In this document: in pieces, positions 19,081 to 33,759 of the stretch | Layout: each line of letters begins with the position of its first letter | Numbering within the stretch: position 1 is the first letter of the stretch | NCBI GenBank assembly: GCA_028532985.1 | Contig: JANCIK010000004.1 | Location: forward strand, 1,798,001 to 1,862,000 | Origin: Stropharia rugosoannulata | Lineage: Eukaryota; Basidiomycota; Agaricomycetes; Agaricales; Strophariaceae | Length of the DNA: 64,000 bases | Direction: 5' to 3' | Translations under genes and position numbers: made by a program | Notes under the pieces: model-generated | What the model saw: the letters and a program-made list of their open reading frames with translations, nothing else | Database searches by the model: none | What the model was told of the DNA's origin: nothing

Positions 19081-21550
19081 GTATACTGCCTGTAGGAGCA
19101 CAAACAAGACAGGAAGAACACAGAGGACAAAGCAGAGAGCGGAAGTCAGCGATCGGTTCATGCACGACGACCCTGATATAATTGTTCCCGTCCCCAAAAA
19201 ATACGACTTACTAAGTAAAGTGCCGACCTTACTTACGATACCAATCAGTGCGCAATTAAAACAAGCGCCGAGTCCGTCAGTATTGCGTGATAAAGCCGGC
19301 CGATAAAGGTTGTACGATTACTGTTGGGCTGAGCAGAATCAGGCGTACTCTGAGACCATGCATGTTTGCTTGCTGCACTTTATACAATGGCCTCCGCACG
19401 GAATTCCGAGGCTGCCCGACCTTTCTAAAGGCCGTGATATTTTGGTTACCTTGTGAATACAATTCCTAACAATGTCCACTTCACTCAAGGATGTTCAGAC
19501 AAGTCCGCATTTCAACGCCGCGCGGCATACAATGTTGTTCTTCCGTGCTCAGTTCCAGACTGATCCTGACTGATCTCGCCCTTTTCCGTGTCCTTGGCCT
19601 GCCTTATGACCTCACCCCTGGCGCCACCCATCCATCGTGCGTCATTGCTCTCCTGATAGGCGTGGCTATACAATTTCAGCGTCGCCTACGGCACTGCGAT
19701 TTACACTGATTTACATGAACACCGTTCATATGAAGGGGAATTAACATGGTCATCGGGCCAGCTAGCCTGGATATAACGTCTTTCTACTTCGTCCCAGGGA
19801 ACCACTGCGGCCTAGATGTCCTGCTTAGAAGCTGGATGATCGGAAAAGCTGCAGATGATGGTCTCCCTGAAGATTTCTTCCCTGAAATGGCAGCCGAGGG
19901 AGCAAAAGCAGCGGCGATATGGGGCAACCCGCTGGACGAGCCCTCACCGCGCTGTGTGATTTTTTTCTGGCTCATGCAGTCTTTTGTGGAAAGAACTGGC
20001 CAAATAGTGGACGAATCTAGACTGGCTATCTGCTTGATGATTTATAGAGCCTTCTTCAGTCCAATAATATCTGGCGCGTTCCCATTTTCTCTCATGAATA
20101 CATCAAGCGACTCTTCAGCGGCATGCTACTAGTTCGGAGCAAGGCGACTTCTCTCCAACCAATTCCCAGTGCACTCACTGTCAAGAACTAGCGAAATTAA
20201 TATGTACCCTATGCCCTATCCATGGCAGTAGGCAGGCGCCAGGGTTAAAATGGCCATGAGGAAATTAATTCATCGACAGTGACTTTTTGTGAAGGGCAAG
20301 CATACATATTGTTTTCTGCACTGTTGGGCGCTTTTAAAAGCTTTAAGAGCGCTAGTTAACTCAAATAAACCAAAACCTGTCTCAACACTTTAATTAGCCT
20401 AAGTAAAGCGTTGAAACAGCTCGAAAGTGCCAAAAAAGTTTGGCATCAGACATTTGACTGATAATTTTGGGTGCCTCGACTACAACGTGTTATCCCCTAG
20501 TATGGCTGAACAGGTCTGTTTCATGACAGCGATAGTATCCCTATAACTACACGAGGTTACACACATGAAAGAAAATGTCATTTTCACGGACGTCCTGCCA
20601 ATGAATTATTATAAGATTTTTGTTTACTCAATTATAACAAGTGAACCTCCTGGTAAAATATAGCTACTCGCCGACATGAATTTGCTGAATTGCTGTAGCT
20701 AGGTGAGGGTATCTACGGGTCGACATAAAAGGAAAGAGGGTTACCTCAATTGGCAATTAATAATTGCATTTAAGACTCCGTACACCGTGTGGAGTTCAAA
20801 CGTTCTGAATCACGCGCACGCCTACTCAAGCAACTGTGAGCCATTAGAGTGCAAGGCTGTGACGTTGGTAGTGTATCTTAACTGGGTCTCAGAATCAAGA
20901 ATGATTACCTTGACAAGACCATCCAGTGTCATTCATATCCTAAGTCCAGCTATTATAGTGGATATATCAAACAGGCCCCATGAAGGGAAAAGAGTTGATT
21001 ATTCTCACAGCAAAGAATAGGTATCACAATCTGCAGCACCGGGCTATATATCTTCCTATACAATTGTGGTCAATCAGATCATGGCTTGATTTCCTTGTTT
21101 GTTTCTCTCTGGGTTATAAGTAGGTCGTCGTTTCTGTGAAATGCCTGTGGATGAGAATACAAATTACTTTTATGTAGAGGTTTAATGCGCCTTCAGCGTG
21201 TGCAGCCTGCGTGCACCCGAAAATGAAGTAACCATAGTTATCCATTTACAGTCGGCCGACTGAACTCATATGTAGATAGGAGTGTCAACTTTCAAGGGCA
21301 GTTAACGCGCGGGAAATACCTGTGGTGTATCTAGTCGCACACTGAGCGCCATGCAGCATGTTAAGTCGCCATTGGCCAGAGCGCTGCCGTCAAGTGGCAA
21401 CCTGTACGAGAGAAAGCACTAAACATTTATTAGTATTACCGCTACATGGGGCAAGGACGGATGCAAGGCGTCCCGAACGCAGCCTTACAGACTACACACA
21501 TCTGACAGCCACCCCCCGCGTTTCAACTTTCAAGCTCGCGGTGTCACGGC
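19081..21550. other. Gene-poor 2.5-kb region
   Basis: No exon with recognisable family motifs is found between the adenylate kinase and COQ11. The stretch 20250-21300 is A/T-rich with stops in all frames. A single 128-codon open frame (19746-20132) is listed separately with low confidence. This could be an old degenerate insertion or a long regulatory gap. I see no terminal repeats or tRNA. Confidence 0.5.
19746..20132 (+). CDS. Doubtful 128-aa orphan open frame
   Basis: The frame starts with ATG and encodes MVIGPASLDITSFYF...SSAACY, without signal peptide, clear membrane segment or known motif. A hydrophobic patch (RCVIFFWLMQSF) lies at about 69-80. It stands alone in a gene-poor region and has no neighbour suggesting a role. 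It may be chance or part of a decayed gene. Confidence 0.2.
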   Translation: MVIGPASLDITSFYFVPGNHCGLDVLLRSWMIGKAADDGLPEDFFPEMAAEGAKAAAIWGNPLDEPSPRCVIFFWLMQSFVERTGQIVDESRLAICLMIYRAFFSPIISGAFPFSLMNTSSDSSAACY

Positions 21551-22875
21551 TCACGGTTGTCCATGCTCGGCCGCACCGGGTTGGACCAACCCACTCGAGT
21601 CTACCCAGCCTATGAGCTCGCGCATTCGTTGCACGCCCACGACGCCGTGCACGCCGTTCCGCGAGTCCAGCGCAGCACATACAGCGTCCGCGACGTGATC
21701 GACATGAATGGGGGGGATAGTGAGGGCATTAGCCACGGATTCTAGCGCAGAACCACTTTGGGTGGGGGGCGCAGCGGTCGCACTAGCCGGAGTACTACTG
21801 GCACTCGCAAGCGATCGGAGGAGCCCCGCAGGCGTGGGGGTATCGCGGGGCAGCTTCCTGTGCAAGGCAACCGAGAGGTCGAGCGTGGCGGCGATAGGCG
21901 TTGTCAGCGGGCGCAGATGGGCGTGATACACTAGGCCTACAAAGGGCAGCGTGATCCTCCTGTCAGCGCACAAGCTTTTTGCGGAGAAAGGAAGGTGTGG
22001 GGGTACATACTCGGCCGAATGTACACGCCTCTGTACTCTGTTTTGTTAGTCAGCAGCTGCGAGATGCCGTACTCGGCCTCCCGTTTCGTTTCGATGTATC
22101 GCGCGGGGATGACGGGGCGGAAAATGTCTTCTGCAGAGATGTACACGAACGGACGCGGTGCGTTACGAGACGGTGCACCTCCGTCCCCCGCAGACAAGAA
22201 TGCTTCGCACACGCGCAGAGCTATGTATATACGAGCTAATAAGAATAATGAAGCGTCTGACATAAATGAATTCATCGCACCGGAATCGCGATTCAGCACT
22301 TCGTAGCTCTTGAGATTCCCGTCTGCCTGCTGCTTTTTGAGCGGGTTGCTGTCCCTCCCAAAAGCTGCGCCGAATAGGCTGCCAAAGAGCGCCGGCAGGT
22401 TGCCCTGCTGCAGGGCCTGCTTGTAGGAGCTATTTTCGATGAGCGTTCCGAGAGTGTGCACCACGCCGTCGGCCTGCGAAAGCAGGTGCGTGAAGCTCTG
22501 AGCATGCAGCGCATCGCCCCTCTGCCAGTCTACCTAGAGAAGCGAGCTACGCGTGAGATTCTATTCGCGAGAGGCGCAGGCGGAAAAAGCAACACTTTGG
22601 ATGTCCATGCCGGCGAGTGCCCTTTCGGTGTCCTGTACGGCTGGCCAGAGGAGCTGTAACGCGCGTAAGTATGCCTAAACCTCTATTCAGTGACCCTTGG
22701 ATACCGCACCTGACACTGGTGACTTGGAAGCCGCGCGCTATTGCAGCTTTGCAGACGGCTGCGCCTGGAGGGGCATAGGTCATGACATGGAATTCTGCCT
22801 TGGAACGCGAAGAGGCCAACCTATGAATCCGTTCCCGCCAACAACAATTATCTTTTGTACAGCCTGGTTCATCAT
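21551..22875 (-). CDS. COQ11: Coq11-like NAD(P)-binding protein (coenzyme Q synthesis)
   Basis: This is an extended short-chain dehydrogenase-like protein resembling yeast Coq11 (YLR290C), a mitochondrial component of the CoQ synthome and relative of NDUFA9. The start MMNQAVQKIIVVGGNGFI joins, across an intron, GAAVCKAAIARGFQVTSV, giving the Rossmann dinucleotide motif GGNGFIG. After another intron come SGQPYRTPKGHSPAWTSK and VDWQRGDALHAQSFTHLL. ADGVVHTLGTLIENSSYKQAL, VCEAFLSAG and RPFVYISAEDIFRPVIPARYIETKREAE follow; the Y-x-x-x-K-like pair sits in the usual SDR position. YRGVYIRPS is next. The last exon runs ITLPFVGLVYHAHLR...VVGVQRMRELIGW...EHGQP. At least four introns are inferred, each with standard ends. 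The C-terminal third is Ala/Ser/Pro-rich. Confidence 0.87.
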
Positions 22876-23655
22876 GGGGAGCCGTAGTTGGCAGGTGGTG
22901 GAAGTAGTGCTGTGTAACGCTCTCGTGGACACTAACCTGTTGTAGAAGGTTGTTCTAGATGAATTTGGCGAGCGCGAAGTGGAATGAACTCATTTTCCCG
23001 CAAATGTCACGCGCTACCTTCATGATATTCATTCTACAGAACTCCACACGTTTTCTAAGACTCAAGAGATGTTCTACGAAAATTTAATCTTCGACTTCAC
23101 TCCTTGAACCGAAAACCAGATACTGATTCTTCTATTCTAGCTTTTATTCTACATCCTTCTACACTTGGGCAAACGAATTCGCCTTTAATTGCATTTCGAC
23201 TAGCGATTTATATATTGTTTACAGACAGAGAAGAGAAGATATGTATGTGAGTGTGACGCAGTACACAGATGGATGAAGTGAGAGAAAGAGGAAGGAGCCC
23301 ATGCAGCAAAACCAATAAAAACCAATGGCACAAGAAATACAAATAACATCAAGTCAGTAGATAGGAAAGCAAAGATACACAGTATGAGTAAAGGAAAACG
23401 GGCCAGAATAAAATTTTAAGAACGCATGGAAGGTTCTACACCGGCCAGGGTCGTGAATCTCGTGTCGTCGTAAAATTTCATGCCGTTTCATATGTTGCAC
23501 CGCAAAAGAAGGAGAATGGGCAGGCTTGCCCGCCGTGAGAAACTAGCATGTTTGACCAGACATGCAGAACGGTCAACAATAAAAAATCAACTTGACGTTG
23601 ATGTCTAAAAATGGGTGAATGTGGCCTTTATAGTTGTTATGGTGAGGAAACACGT
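22876..23655. other. Intergenic region, A-rich
   Basis: About 780 bases between COQ11 and the next - strand gene. The part from 23210 to 23420 is purine- and A-rich on the + strand. No open frame of note and no RNA gene seen. It should hold the COQ11 promoter and the 3' UTR of the following gene. Confidence 0.4.
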
Positions 23656-24759
23656 TTAGATGAATTTCCAGGTGACTGGGGAGATAGCGCGCAAGTCAGG
23701 GATTAGTAAACAAAACAAACGTAGACACGCACTGGGCACCTCTCCTTGATCAAGGGTGGCAATCTGCTTGAAGGCGCCTTCTGATAGATCAATGGAGTTG
23801 GCATTGTCGCATGTTGGACAGGCGTCCGCAATGGTAACGGTGACAGTCTATTGTTGTTGATGTGAATAGGCTGGCATTGGTGATCACGATCGACAAAAAC
23901 GAACCTTCTTGTTCTGTGTGTTAGTGATCTGCACCCTCTTTCCGCAAGTGCTCGACACCTCGCCGAGGTTTCCATATCGTGCAGCGTCTTGGAAATTGTA
24001 AGGAAACCCATAGAAAGGTGTAGCAAATTGAGCGACTTACCAATGGCAGCAATAAAATCACTATCGCTGTGGACGGTGCCGCAGGCTCCAGCTACGCCAT
24101 TCTGGTAGAAGAAAGTCGCACTAGGGCAAAGTCAGATCAACTGGAATGGTGTGTGTAAAGCCATAACGTACACTCCGCCAGTGTTGACGGCGGAAGAGCC
24201 AGAATCCGAAGCTGGGGTGGCCACAGCCTTCTCCGCAGTAGAAGTGGTCTTCTTGGGAGGGGCAGGGGCGGGGGTGGACGAAGGCTTGGGCTTCTCGGTG
24301 GAGGTCGGGGCTTGTGTAGAGGTAGGAGCATGGACGGTGGAGGTTTCGTCGTCGCCATCGTCTCCTTCATCACAGAAAGGAAGACTCTCGTCGTCGTTGG
24401 CTGGGTCACACTGTTCCGGGCGCGATGACAAGCTTTGGCCGGCCTGGGGGAGCGCGTCAGTATGTGCGCTCGTTCACGAACCGAGAAGGGTACGGACAAG
24501 CAGGGGGTGGCAGCACTGATCGAAGAAGGCAGTGTTGTGCTGGGTGTTGCAGGAGAGGGCCATATAACGCGTGTGGTAAGTGTCATATGGCTGTGGAGAT
24601 AGAGTGAGTAGGTGACGCGAGGGAGATGACGGGGAGATGACGAACCTCGAGGGCGGAGGTGAGCCATCCCTGGGGCGGGGTGGCGCGGGGCACGGCGACA
24701 GCGGAGGCGGAGGCGACGAGGGAGGCGGCGACAGTGAGGAGGGAGGCGAAGCGGGGCAT
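23656..24759 (-). CDS. Secreted double-psi beta-barrel (RlpA/expansin/barwin-like) protein
   Basis: The protein starts MPRFASLLTVAASLVASASA, a clear signal peptide. A short Cys-containing segment follows (PYDTYHTRYMALSCNTQHNTAFFDQCCHPLL), then a Ser/Thr/Pro/Ala-rich linker (about 95-160) likely to be O-glycosylated. A C-terminal double-psi beta-barrel domain ends the chain: ATFFYQNGVAGACGTVHSDSDFIAAI, RYGNLGEVSSTCGKRVQITN, VTVTIADACPTCDNANSIDLSEGAFKQI, then VTWKFI. The D-A-C-P-T-C and S-x-D-L-S motifs are typical of this fold. Fungal relatives are often labelled riboflavin-aldehyde-forming enzyme or papain-inhibitor/barwin-like proteins, secreted and sometimes acting on the cell wall. Five or so introns; the last joins EVP to ITWKFI. 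No enzymatic activity can be claimed from sequence. Confidence 0.85.
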
Positions 24760-25099
24760 GTTGGACGGGTGAGGGAGTGTCGGGGTGAAAAGAAAGGCTG
24801 GTTATAAGGGAAGAAGGAGGCTGGGGAAGAAAGGTTAATGCCGGGAAATGAAAAGAAGATGACGAACACGCGGACTGACCAGGGAAGGAGGGAGGAGGAA
24901 GAAACAAGGAAAATGTCCAACAATCTCGTAATTTATACTATTTTTCTATAATTATCCGTCCATTTTCGGCGCCGCCGTCGTTCGTCCGAGGGCAGTTTGG
25001 CCCCCTGTTTGCACCAAATCGCCCCGGCATCTTCCGGCGCGGCAATTGTGTGACACTGCGCGCCCATGCTACCCTCACGACACGACACATCCAGACATA
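24760..25099. promoter_or_regulatory. Divergent promoter between the DPBB gene and SCAMP
   Basis: A 340-bp gap between two start codons. An A/T-rich core with TATA-like sequence (TTTATACTATTTTTC, about 24931-24945) lies 170 bp upstream of the secreted-protein start. The segment nearer SCAMP is G/C-rich. Confidence 0.45.
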
Positions 25100-26415
25100 A
25101 TGAGTGCGTCCCGCATTGTCTCCCGCACCTGGTCTTAATTGTTTCGCTCGTCTCGCAGCAGATTATACGCAGAATCCATTTGCCTCAACCCACTCTCTTG
25201 ACACGAATCCGTTTGACGACCCCGCTGCCCATCCTCAGCCGTCTGCTGCTGCTGAGGCGGCCCGTGCAGACGATCTCCGCCGTCGCGAGCAGGATCTCGA
25301 GCGACGCGAGGCTGAACTCAATAACAGGGCAGAACATATCCGCAAGCATGGCCGGAATAACTTCCCCCCATGTACGTTTGCTGCAATAGGCGCCGATCCT
25401 GCTGCTTACGCTCCCATCCAGTTTTCCCCTTGATATTCCACTCCATCCAAGATGAAATTCCCGAGGCCTCCAGGCCTCTCATTACCCGTCTGTACCAGCT
25501 GTGGCTTGTTCTGCTCGGAACATTAATTTTGAACTTGGTGACTTGTATCATCATCGCAATTTCCGGAGTCGGTGCGGGCGACCTGGGAGGCAGCATAGGG
25601 TTAGCTTGCTTTAAACTGCTCCAATCACTCAGCCCTGACACTCTGCAGTTATCTCATCTTCATTTCTCCTCTCTCGTTCCTTCTTTGGTACCGGCAAGTT
25701 CTCTTCCTTGTCCAATCAACTCACGAACCTCATCTCCTCCCGTCTGCAGACCCATTTACAACGGATACATGAAGGTCAATCATCTTTTGGCGCAAGCTTT
25801 CCAGACTACTGACTCAGATGACAACACAGGAGCAAGCGCTATACTACTGTAAGATAGCCGGATTCCCCCCGCATCGCATCTAAATTGTTTGGGAATCCAG
25901 ACTTCTACTTCTTCTTTTGCGGATTTCATCTTCTTTTCAGTCTCTACATGTAAGCACGTCATACCGATTCTGCTCCTGACTGGCGTTCACGCTTTGCCAC
26001 ACAGGATCATCGGTATTCCAGGGTGCGTGTTCTTCGTAGCATCCGAGGCAGAAGGGTCAAGCTCAGCCCCAACCGGTGCAGCACTGGCTCTGCTGGCCTT
26101 ATACAGATGATCCGCCTCTTTGGGGACCACAAATGGGTCGCAGCCGTCTTTGCAGTGATAACTACTGTAGGCTGGACTCTCCAAGGCGTAGGCAATGCTT
26201 ATTACTATCGCGAGGTTCGCTGGAATATGATTCACAATGTACAACTAGCTCACTGCCTGATTAGATATATCAGCACCATACCGCCGCGGGACATACAATG
26301 GAAAAGGTCGGCTTTGATTCCTCCGGAATTGCTGCTCATAATTCAACTTTGTTCTATTCAGGCGAAGACCGAACTGGCCAGCCACGGCGCCAAAGCATAC
26401 TTTACGCGGGGATGA
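25100..26415 (+). CDS. SCAMP family secretory carrier membrane protein
   Basis: SCAMPs are four-pass membrane proteins of the Golgi-endosome-plasma membrane recycling route. Exon 1 is four bases (ATGA) joined to CAGATTATACG..., giving MTDYTQNPFASTHSLDTNPFDD. NPF motifs at 7-9 and 18-20 are of the kind bound by EH-domain endocytic adaptors. A coiled-coil follows (DDLRRREQDLERREAELNNRAEHIRK), then the hallmark NNFPPFFPLIFHSIQDEIPEASRPLI. Membrane segments read LWLVLLGTLILNLVTCIIIAIS, VISSSFLLSFLLWYR, FYFFFCGFHLLFSLY, and VAAVFAVITTVGWTLQGVGNAYYYRE. PIYNGYMK and EQALYY lie between them. The C-terminus is AKTELASHGAKAYFTRG. About eight introns are inferred; the last, around 26220-26364, is unusually long for this locus. 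Confidence 0.9.
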
Positions 26416-26850
26416 GATAGCGTACATGATCATGACTGTAGATACCTGAGCCGCCTGAATATAATACACCGCTAGGGCCCCAGGGCCAAGCAGTGGCCAT
26501 TGAATACGCCCTAGTTATTGTGGCTGTGCGTATGGGTGAACAGTGCGCAGCGGAGTTTTAAAGCGTTTGATCAAAAATGAGAGTAGACATTGAGCTGTCT
26601 TCTTCAACCACCGTCACTAAAGGTCAGGCCTCCCCTGCCACCGCCCTTCTGCGCTGACGTTTCCTCCAGTTCGAAAAGCCGTTTAAAAAAACATATAAAA
26701 AACTTTTATATTCATAAGCGGTTGTGTTATTACCTCCTGTGTGCGTCTCCTTTTCCCTCCTTGCAGCCCTGCGCTCATGCCTTTCTGCCACCAGTACAAA
26801 AAAAGTCTACAACGCAGTAACGACCCAAACCCCAGAAAATCCAACTAGTT
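26416..26850 (+). promoter_or_regulatory. PAB1 upstream region with A-tracts
   Basis: The 435 bp before PAB1 contain A-rich runs: TTTAAAAAAACATATAAAAA near 26682-26701 (it also contains a TATA-like core) and a seven-A run at 26798-26804 only 47 bp before the ATG. Poly(A)-binding protein represses its own mRNA through A-rich 5' leaders in animals, so these runs could matter. That is inference. Confidence 0.45.
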
Positions 26851-29061
<2,211 letters not shown>

Positions 29062-29423
29062 TTGCGGTGCTTTCTTCAGTTATGCACAGTTATCTGGGTT
29101 TACAACATTTTGACCCGTCCATTCTTTATGACATACATATGCTTGTTATTATGCTTTCTGTCTCGTTCACCCATAGCTGTTGTTGATTCGTGCCATTGCT
29201 GTCGCTGTGATGAGGTTGGGTGGGGTTTGGTTTCCTTACGCTTGTACTTTACCTTTACGAAGAACAACAGAGGTTTTTGAACTGAACTGCAGAAAATTGT
29301 GTTTTATAACAGTGAAAGTTAAACAAATACACTCTGGGTATATGCAACGAAAGGTAAATGTACATAGGGCCTTAATGGCCGCTGATATTCATACATAAAG
29401 ATTGGTGACAAAGGGAGAGGACT
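29062..29423. other. Convergent 3' flanks of PAB1 and the methyltransferase gene
   Basis: A 360-bp T-rich to A-rich gap between two stop codons. It should contain both polyadenylation regions. No gene seen. Confidence 0.45.
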
Positions 29424-30756
29424 TCAGAAGCATTTCGATGCATATACAATGTGTAGCAGCGTTGAAGGGGGATAAGGAGGATGGTAAAGGTCGCGCTGTG
29501 CATCTTGAATGAGGCGATCCACCGCAGAGGGGGGCAATCCGTTGCAGAGTAAAAGAGGACGAAGGGCCGGAAGCAAGAGTTCGTAATCCATCCACTGCAG
29601 CTGTCCAGCAGAGAGTGAATGTGGATCTGTAAAAGGTTGAATACCTGCGTGCAACTGATCAGAAGATAAAAATAAAGATGAGGCGTACCTTGTGGCCAGA
29701 AGCCAACGGGGATATTTCCATCTCGGACGACAATATTTTCGAATGCAGTACATTCTGCCAACAAGGCCGGAAGACGCTCTGGGACTGTCACGTCAATGTT
29801 CTGCTGACTGAGGCACGCGCGATACGTTTTCCAGAGCTCTGTCCAGCCGGCCATCGGAGCGTGCGTGAGCGGTGGCGGGCACGGATTGAGCGTAGGCTCG
29901 ACGAGCAGGACCAGGCCGCCAGGACGCAGAAGACGCGCGACTTCGCGTAGGAAACGGGGGTAGTCGTGGATCTGTACATGGAGTAAGCGACGCGGACAAT
30001 CTGCGGAATGGGATAAGGACACGGACACCTATATGCAGCGAGCGTGCGTGGATGAAGTCAAAGTGGCCGTCAGGGTAGGGGATGTACCACTGGTCGAGGT
30101 CACACAGCTCGAAGCTACGCGCCGCGGCAGCCGGTGAGCATGGGAGCGAGATAAGGGTAAAGGAGCGTGTGTCTTACGTGCAGTTCGGAGGAACGTGGCT
30201 GCGGTGGGGGTCAGCGAGGCACTGGCGACGGGGTGTTATTCGGGAGCGCGACTGACCTGGGCTGGATGGGGGCGAGGTCGACGCCGATTACCTCTGCGCG
30301 GGGGAACTCGTCCGCCATGTCGATCGCCCTGTGGGGGGTGAGCGCGCGGAGCAGCGTGCGGCGAGCGGAATAACATACCAGTTGCCCGCGCCGGTGCCCA
30401 GGTCAAGAACTGCGAAAAAATATAGCAAGTGAGAAGAGATACTATGCTGCGCAGAAAAGAGGCGGCGACGGACTCCTGCGCTGCTGGCCAAATTGGAGGG
30501 CCTCCTTCACGGGGCCGACATAGTTTTTGCCTTTGAAGACGAACTGCAGTAGGCGGTGGTGGATATCTGAGCGCTGGTTGAGTAAATACGGCGAGTTGGG
30601 AAACAGGATCGATGGGCAGGGAACAGGTACCTTGACCTCGTCGTGGTCGACGGGGAGGAGATAGGACTTGTTGAGCGTGTTGAGTTTGCGGCTGTGGACG
30701 GTGCGGAAGAACTCATTCGGGTCGTCGCCGATGGGCTGGACAACATATTCGTGCAT
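29424..30756 (-). CDS. SAM-dependent class I methyltransferase, substrate unknown
   Basis: The protein starts MHEYVVQPIGDDPNEFFRTVHSRKLNTLNKSYLLPVDHDEVK and, after an intron, RSDIHHRLLQFVFKGKNYVGPVKEAL. The SAM-binding motif I is VLDLGTGAGNW, followed by AIDMADEFPRAEVIGVDLAPIQP (motif II, acidic end VD). NCTFELCDLDQWYIPYPDGHFDFIHARS and DYPRFLREVARLLRPGGLVLLVEP (motif III and post-motif) come next. The C-terminal part (IQPFTDPHSLSAGQLQWMDYELL...YASKCF) follows an intron. Six or so introns. It belongs to the broad fungal Methyltransf_23-like group that includes LaeA- and TAM-type enzymes, but nothing identifies its substrate. An in-frame upstream ATG (30963) would overlap the divergent gene, so I chose 30756. 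Confidence 0.85.
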
Positions 30757-30789
30757 AGCGTCCAAGTCCAAACAAGGTTGACACAGCGA
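30757..30789. promoter_or_regulatory. 33-bp gap between divergent start codons
   Basis: Start codons of the - strand methyltransferase (30756) and the + strand membrane protein (30790) are only 33 bp apart. Core promoters and 5' leaders must therefore overlap the opposite gene, or one true start lies further inside its gene. Confidence 0.6.
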
Positions 30790-31438
30790 ATGATGTCTCT
30801 TCCCCCCACGTCCTCTAGTTCGCTCGCCGTCTGGTCTTTCCTCTCCGCCGCAGTCCTCGCCCTTCAGGCCGCTGCCCTCGTCGTCGCTCCCCGCCTGCTC
30901 CTCTTCCTCTCTCGCTCCCCCCGCGATGCCCTCACCCCCCTCGAAGCTTTCCTTGCGCTCCACTTTGCGCTGTTCTTGTTCGCTTTAGCATTTGCCGTGC
31001 TGCTGAATGCAAGTCTGCACCTGTCCCAGATGCTACTTACTCATCTTTCCTCAGACACCGTCCCAACGTGCCCCGCTGCCCTCTGTCGAGGACGCCGCAG
31101 CCACACAACCGTTGCTTGTCCCTCTGACGCTTGCGGCGTGTGTGTCTGCCTTTCTGGCATGGAACGCCGATGACGTAGGTTCGCTGTCCACAATCTTCTT
31201 TTTCGCCTGTGCAACAATGGGTCTTTGGGGTCTTTGGGAGGTATGTGTATATGCGTGTTCATTATATTGCCAACTGTCTGACCTTGCTGCCAGATTGTCT
31301 TTGCCAATTCGTCTGCAGTATCAAAAACCACGGGCGCAGATAAACATACGTCGGCGTTCATGTTTGGCAACAAGGCCGCTGCATCATCCCAGAAGAAACA
31401 AATGAGAAGGAAAGAGTATACATCGTAGTTGCTATGTA
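30790..31438 (+). CDS. Small multi-pass membrane protein, uncharacterised
   Basis: About 170 residues in three exons. Exon 1 encodes MMSLPPTSSSSLAVWSFLSAAVLALQAAALVVAPRLLLFL, then ALTPLEAFLALHFALFLFALAFAVLLN: two hydrophobic segments. Exon 2 gives PLLVPLTLAACVSAFLAW and LSTIFFFACATMGLWGLWE, two more. Exon 3 is a hydrophilic tail (IVFANSSAVSKTTGADKHTS...KKQMRRKEYTS) ending in a basic patch. The first intron uses a GC donor (31009-31054). No family is recognised beyond a four-helix membrane protein. It diverges from a methyltransferase at 33 bp and its stop is 10 bp from the SRP54 stop on the other strand. Confidence 0.75.
31009..31054 (+). other. GC-AG intron
   Basis: The only donor that keeps frame is GCAAGT, the standard consensus for the rare GC-AG class, with acceptor CCTCAG. 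Splicing joins FAVLLN to TPSQRAPLPS in phase. Confidence 0.75.
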
Positions 31439-31448
31439 GTTCGGTCAC

Positions 31449-33647
<2,199 letters not shown>

Positions 33648-33759
33648 GATGGTCGACGTCAGGTGCCAAGAACAGTTAATGTGCCGGCATGCATGACCTT
33701 AGCCGATCACAGGTCCCCGTAACATTGACAATCATTTGTGTTTGCTCCCTCCGCCCGCT

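Noticed and set aside
24137..24907. 256-codon Pro/Arg-rich open frame on the - strand
   Set aside because: It is another frame of the secreted double-psi-barrel gene and its introns, whose spliced frame has a signal peptide and conserved domain.
30442..30963. Longer methyltransferase starting at 30963
   Set aside because: The extra residues are low-complexity Glu/Gly/Arg and overlap the first exon of the divergent gene. MHEYVVQ is a cleaner start.
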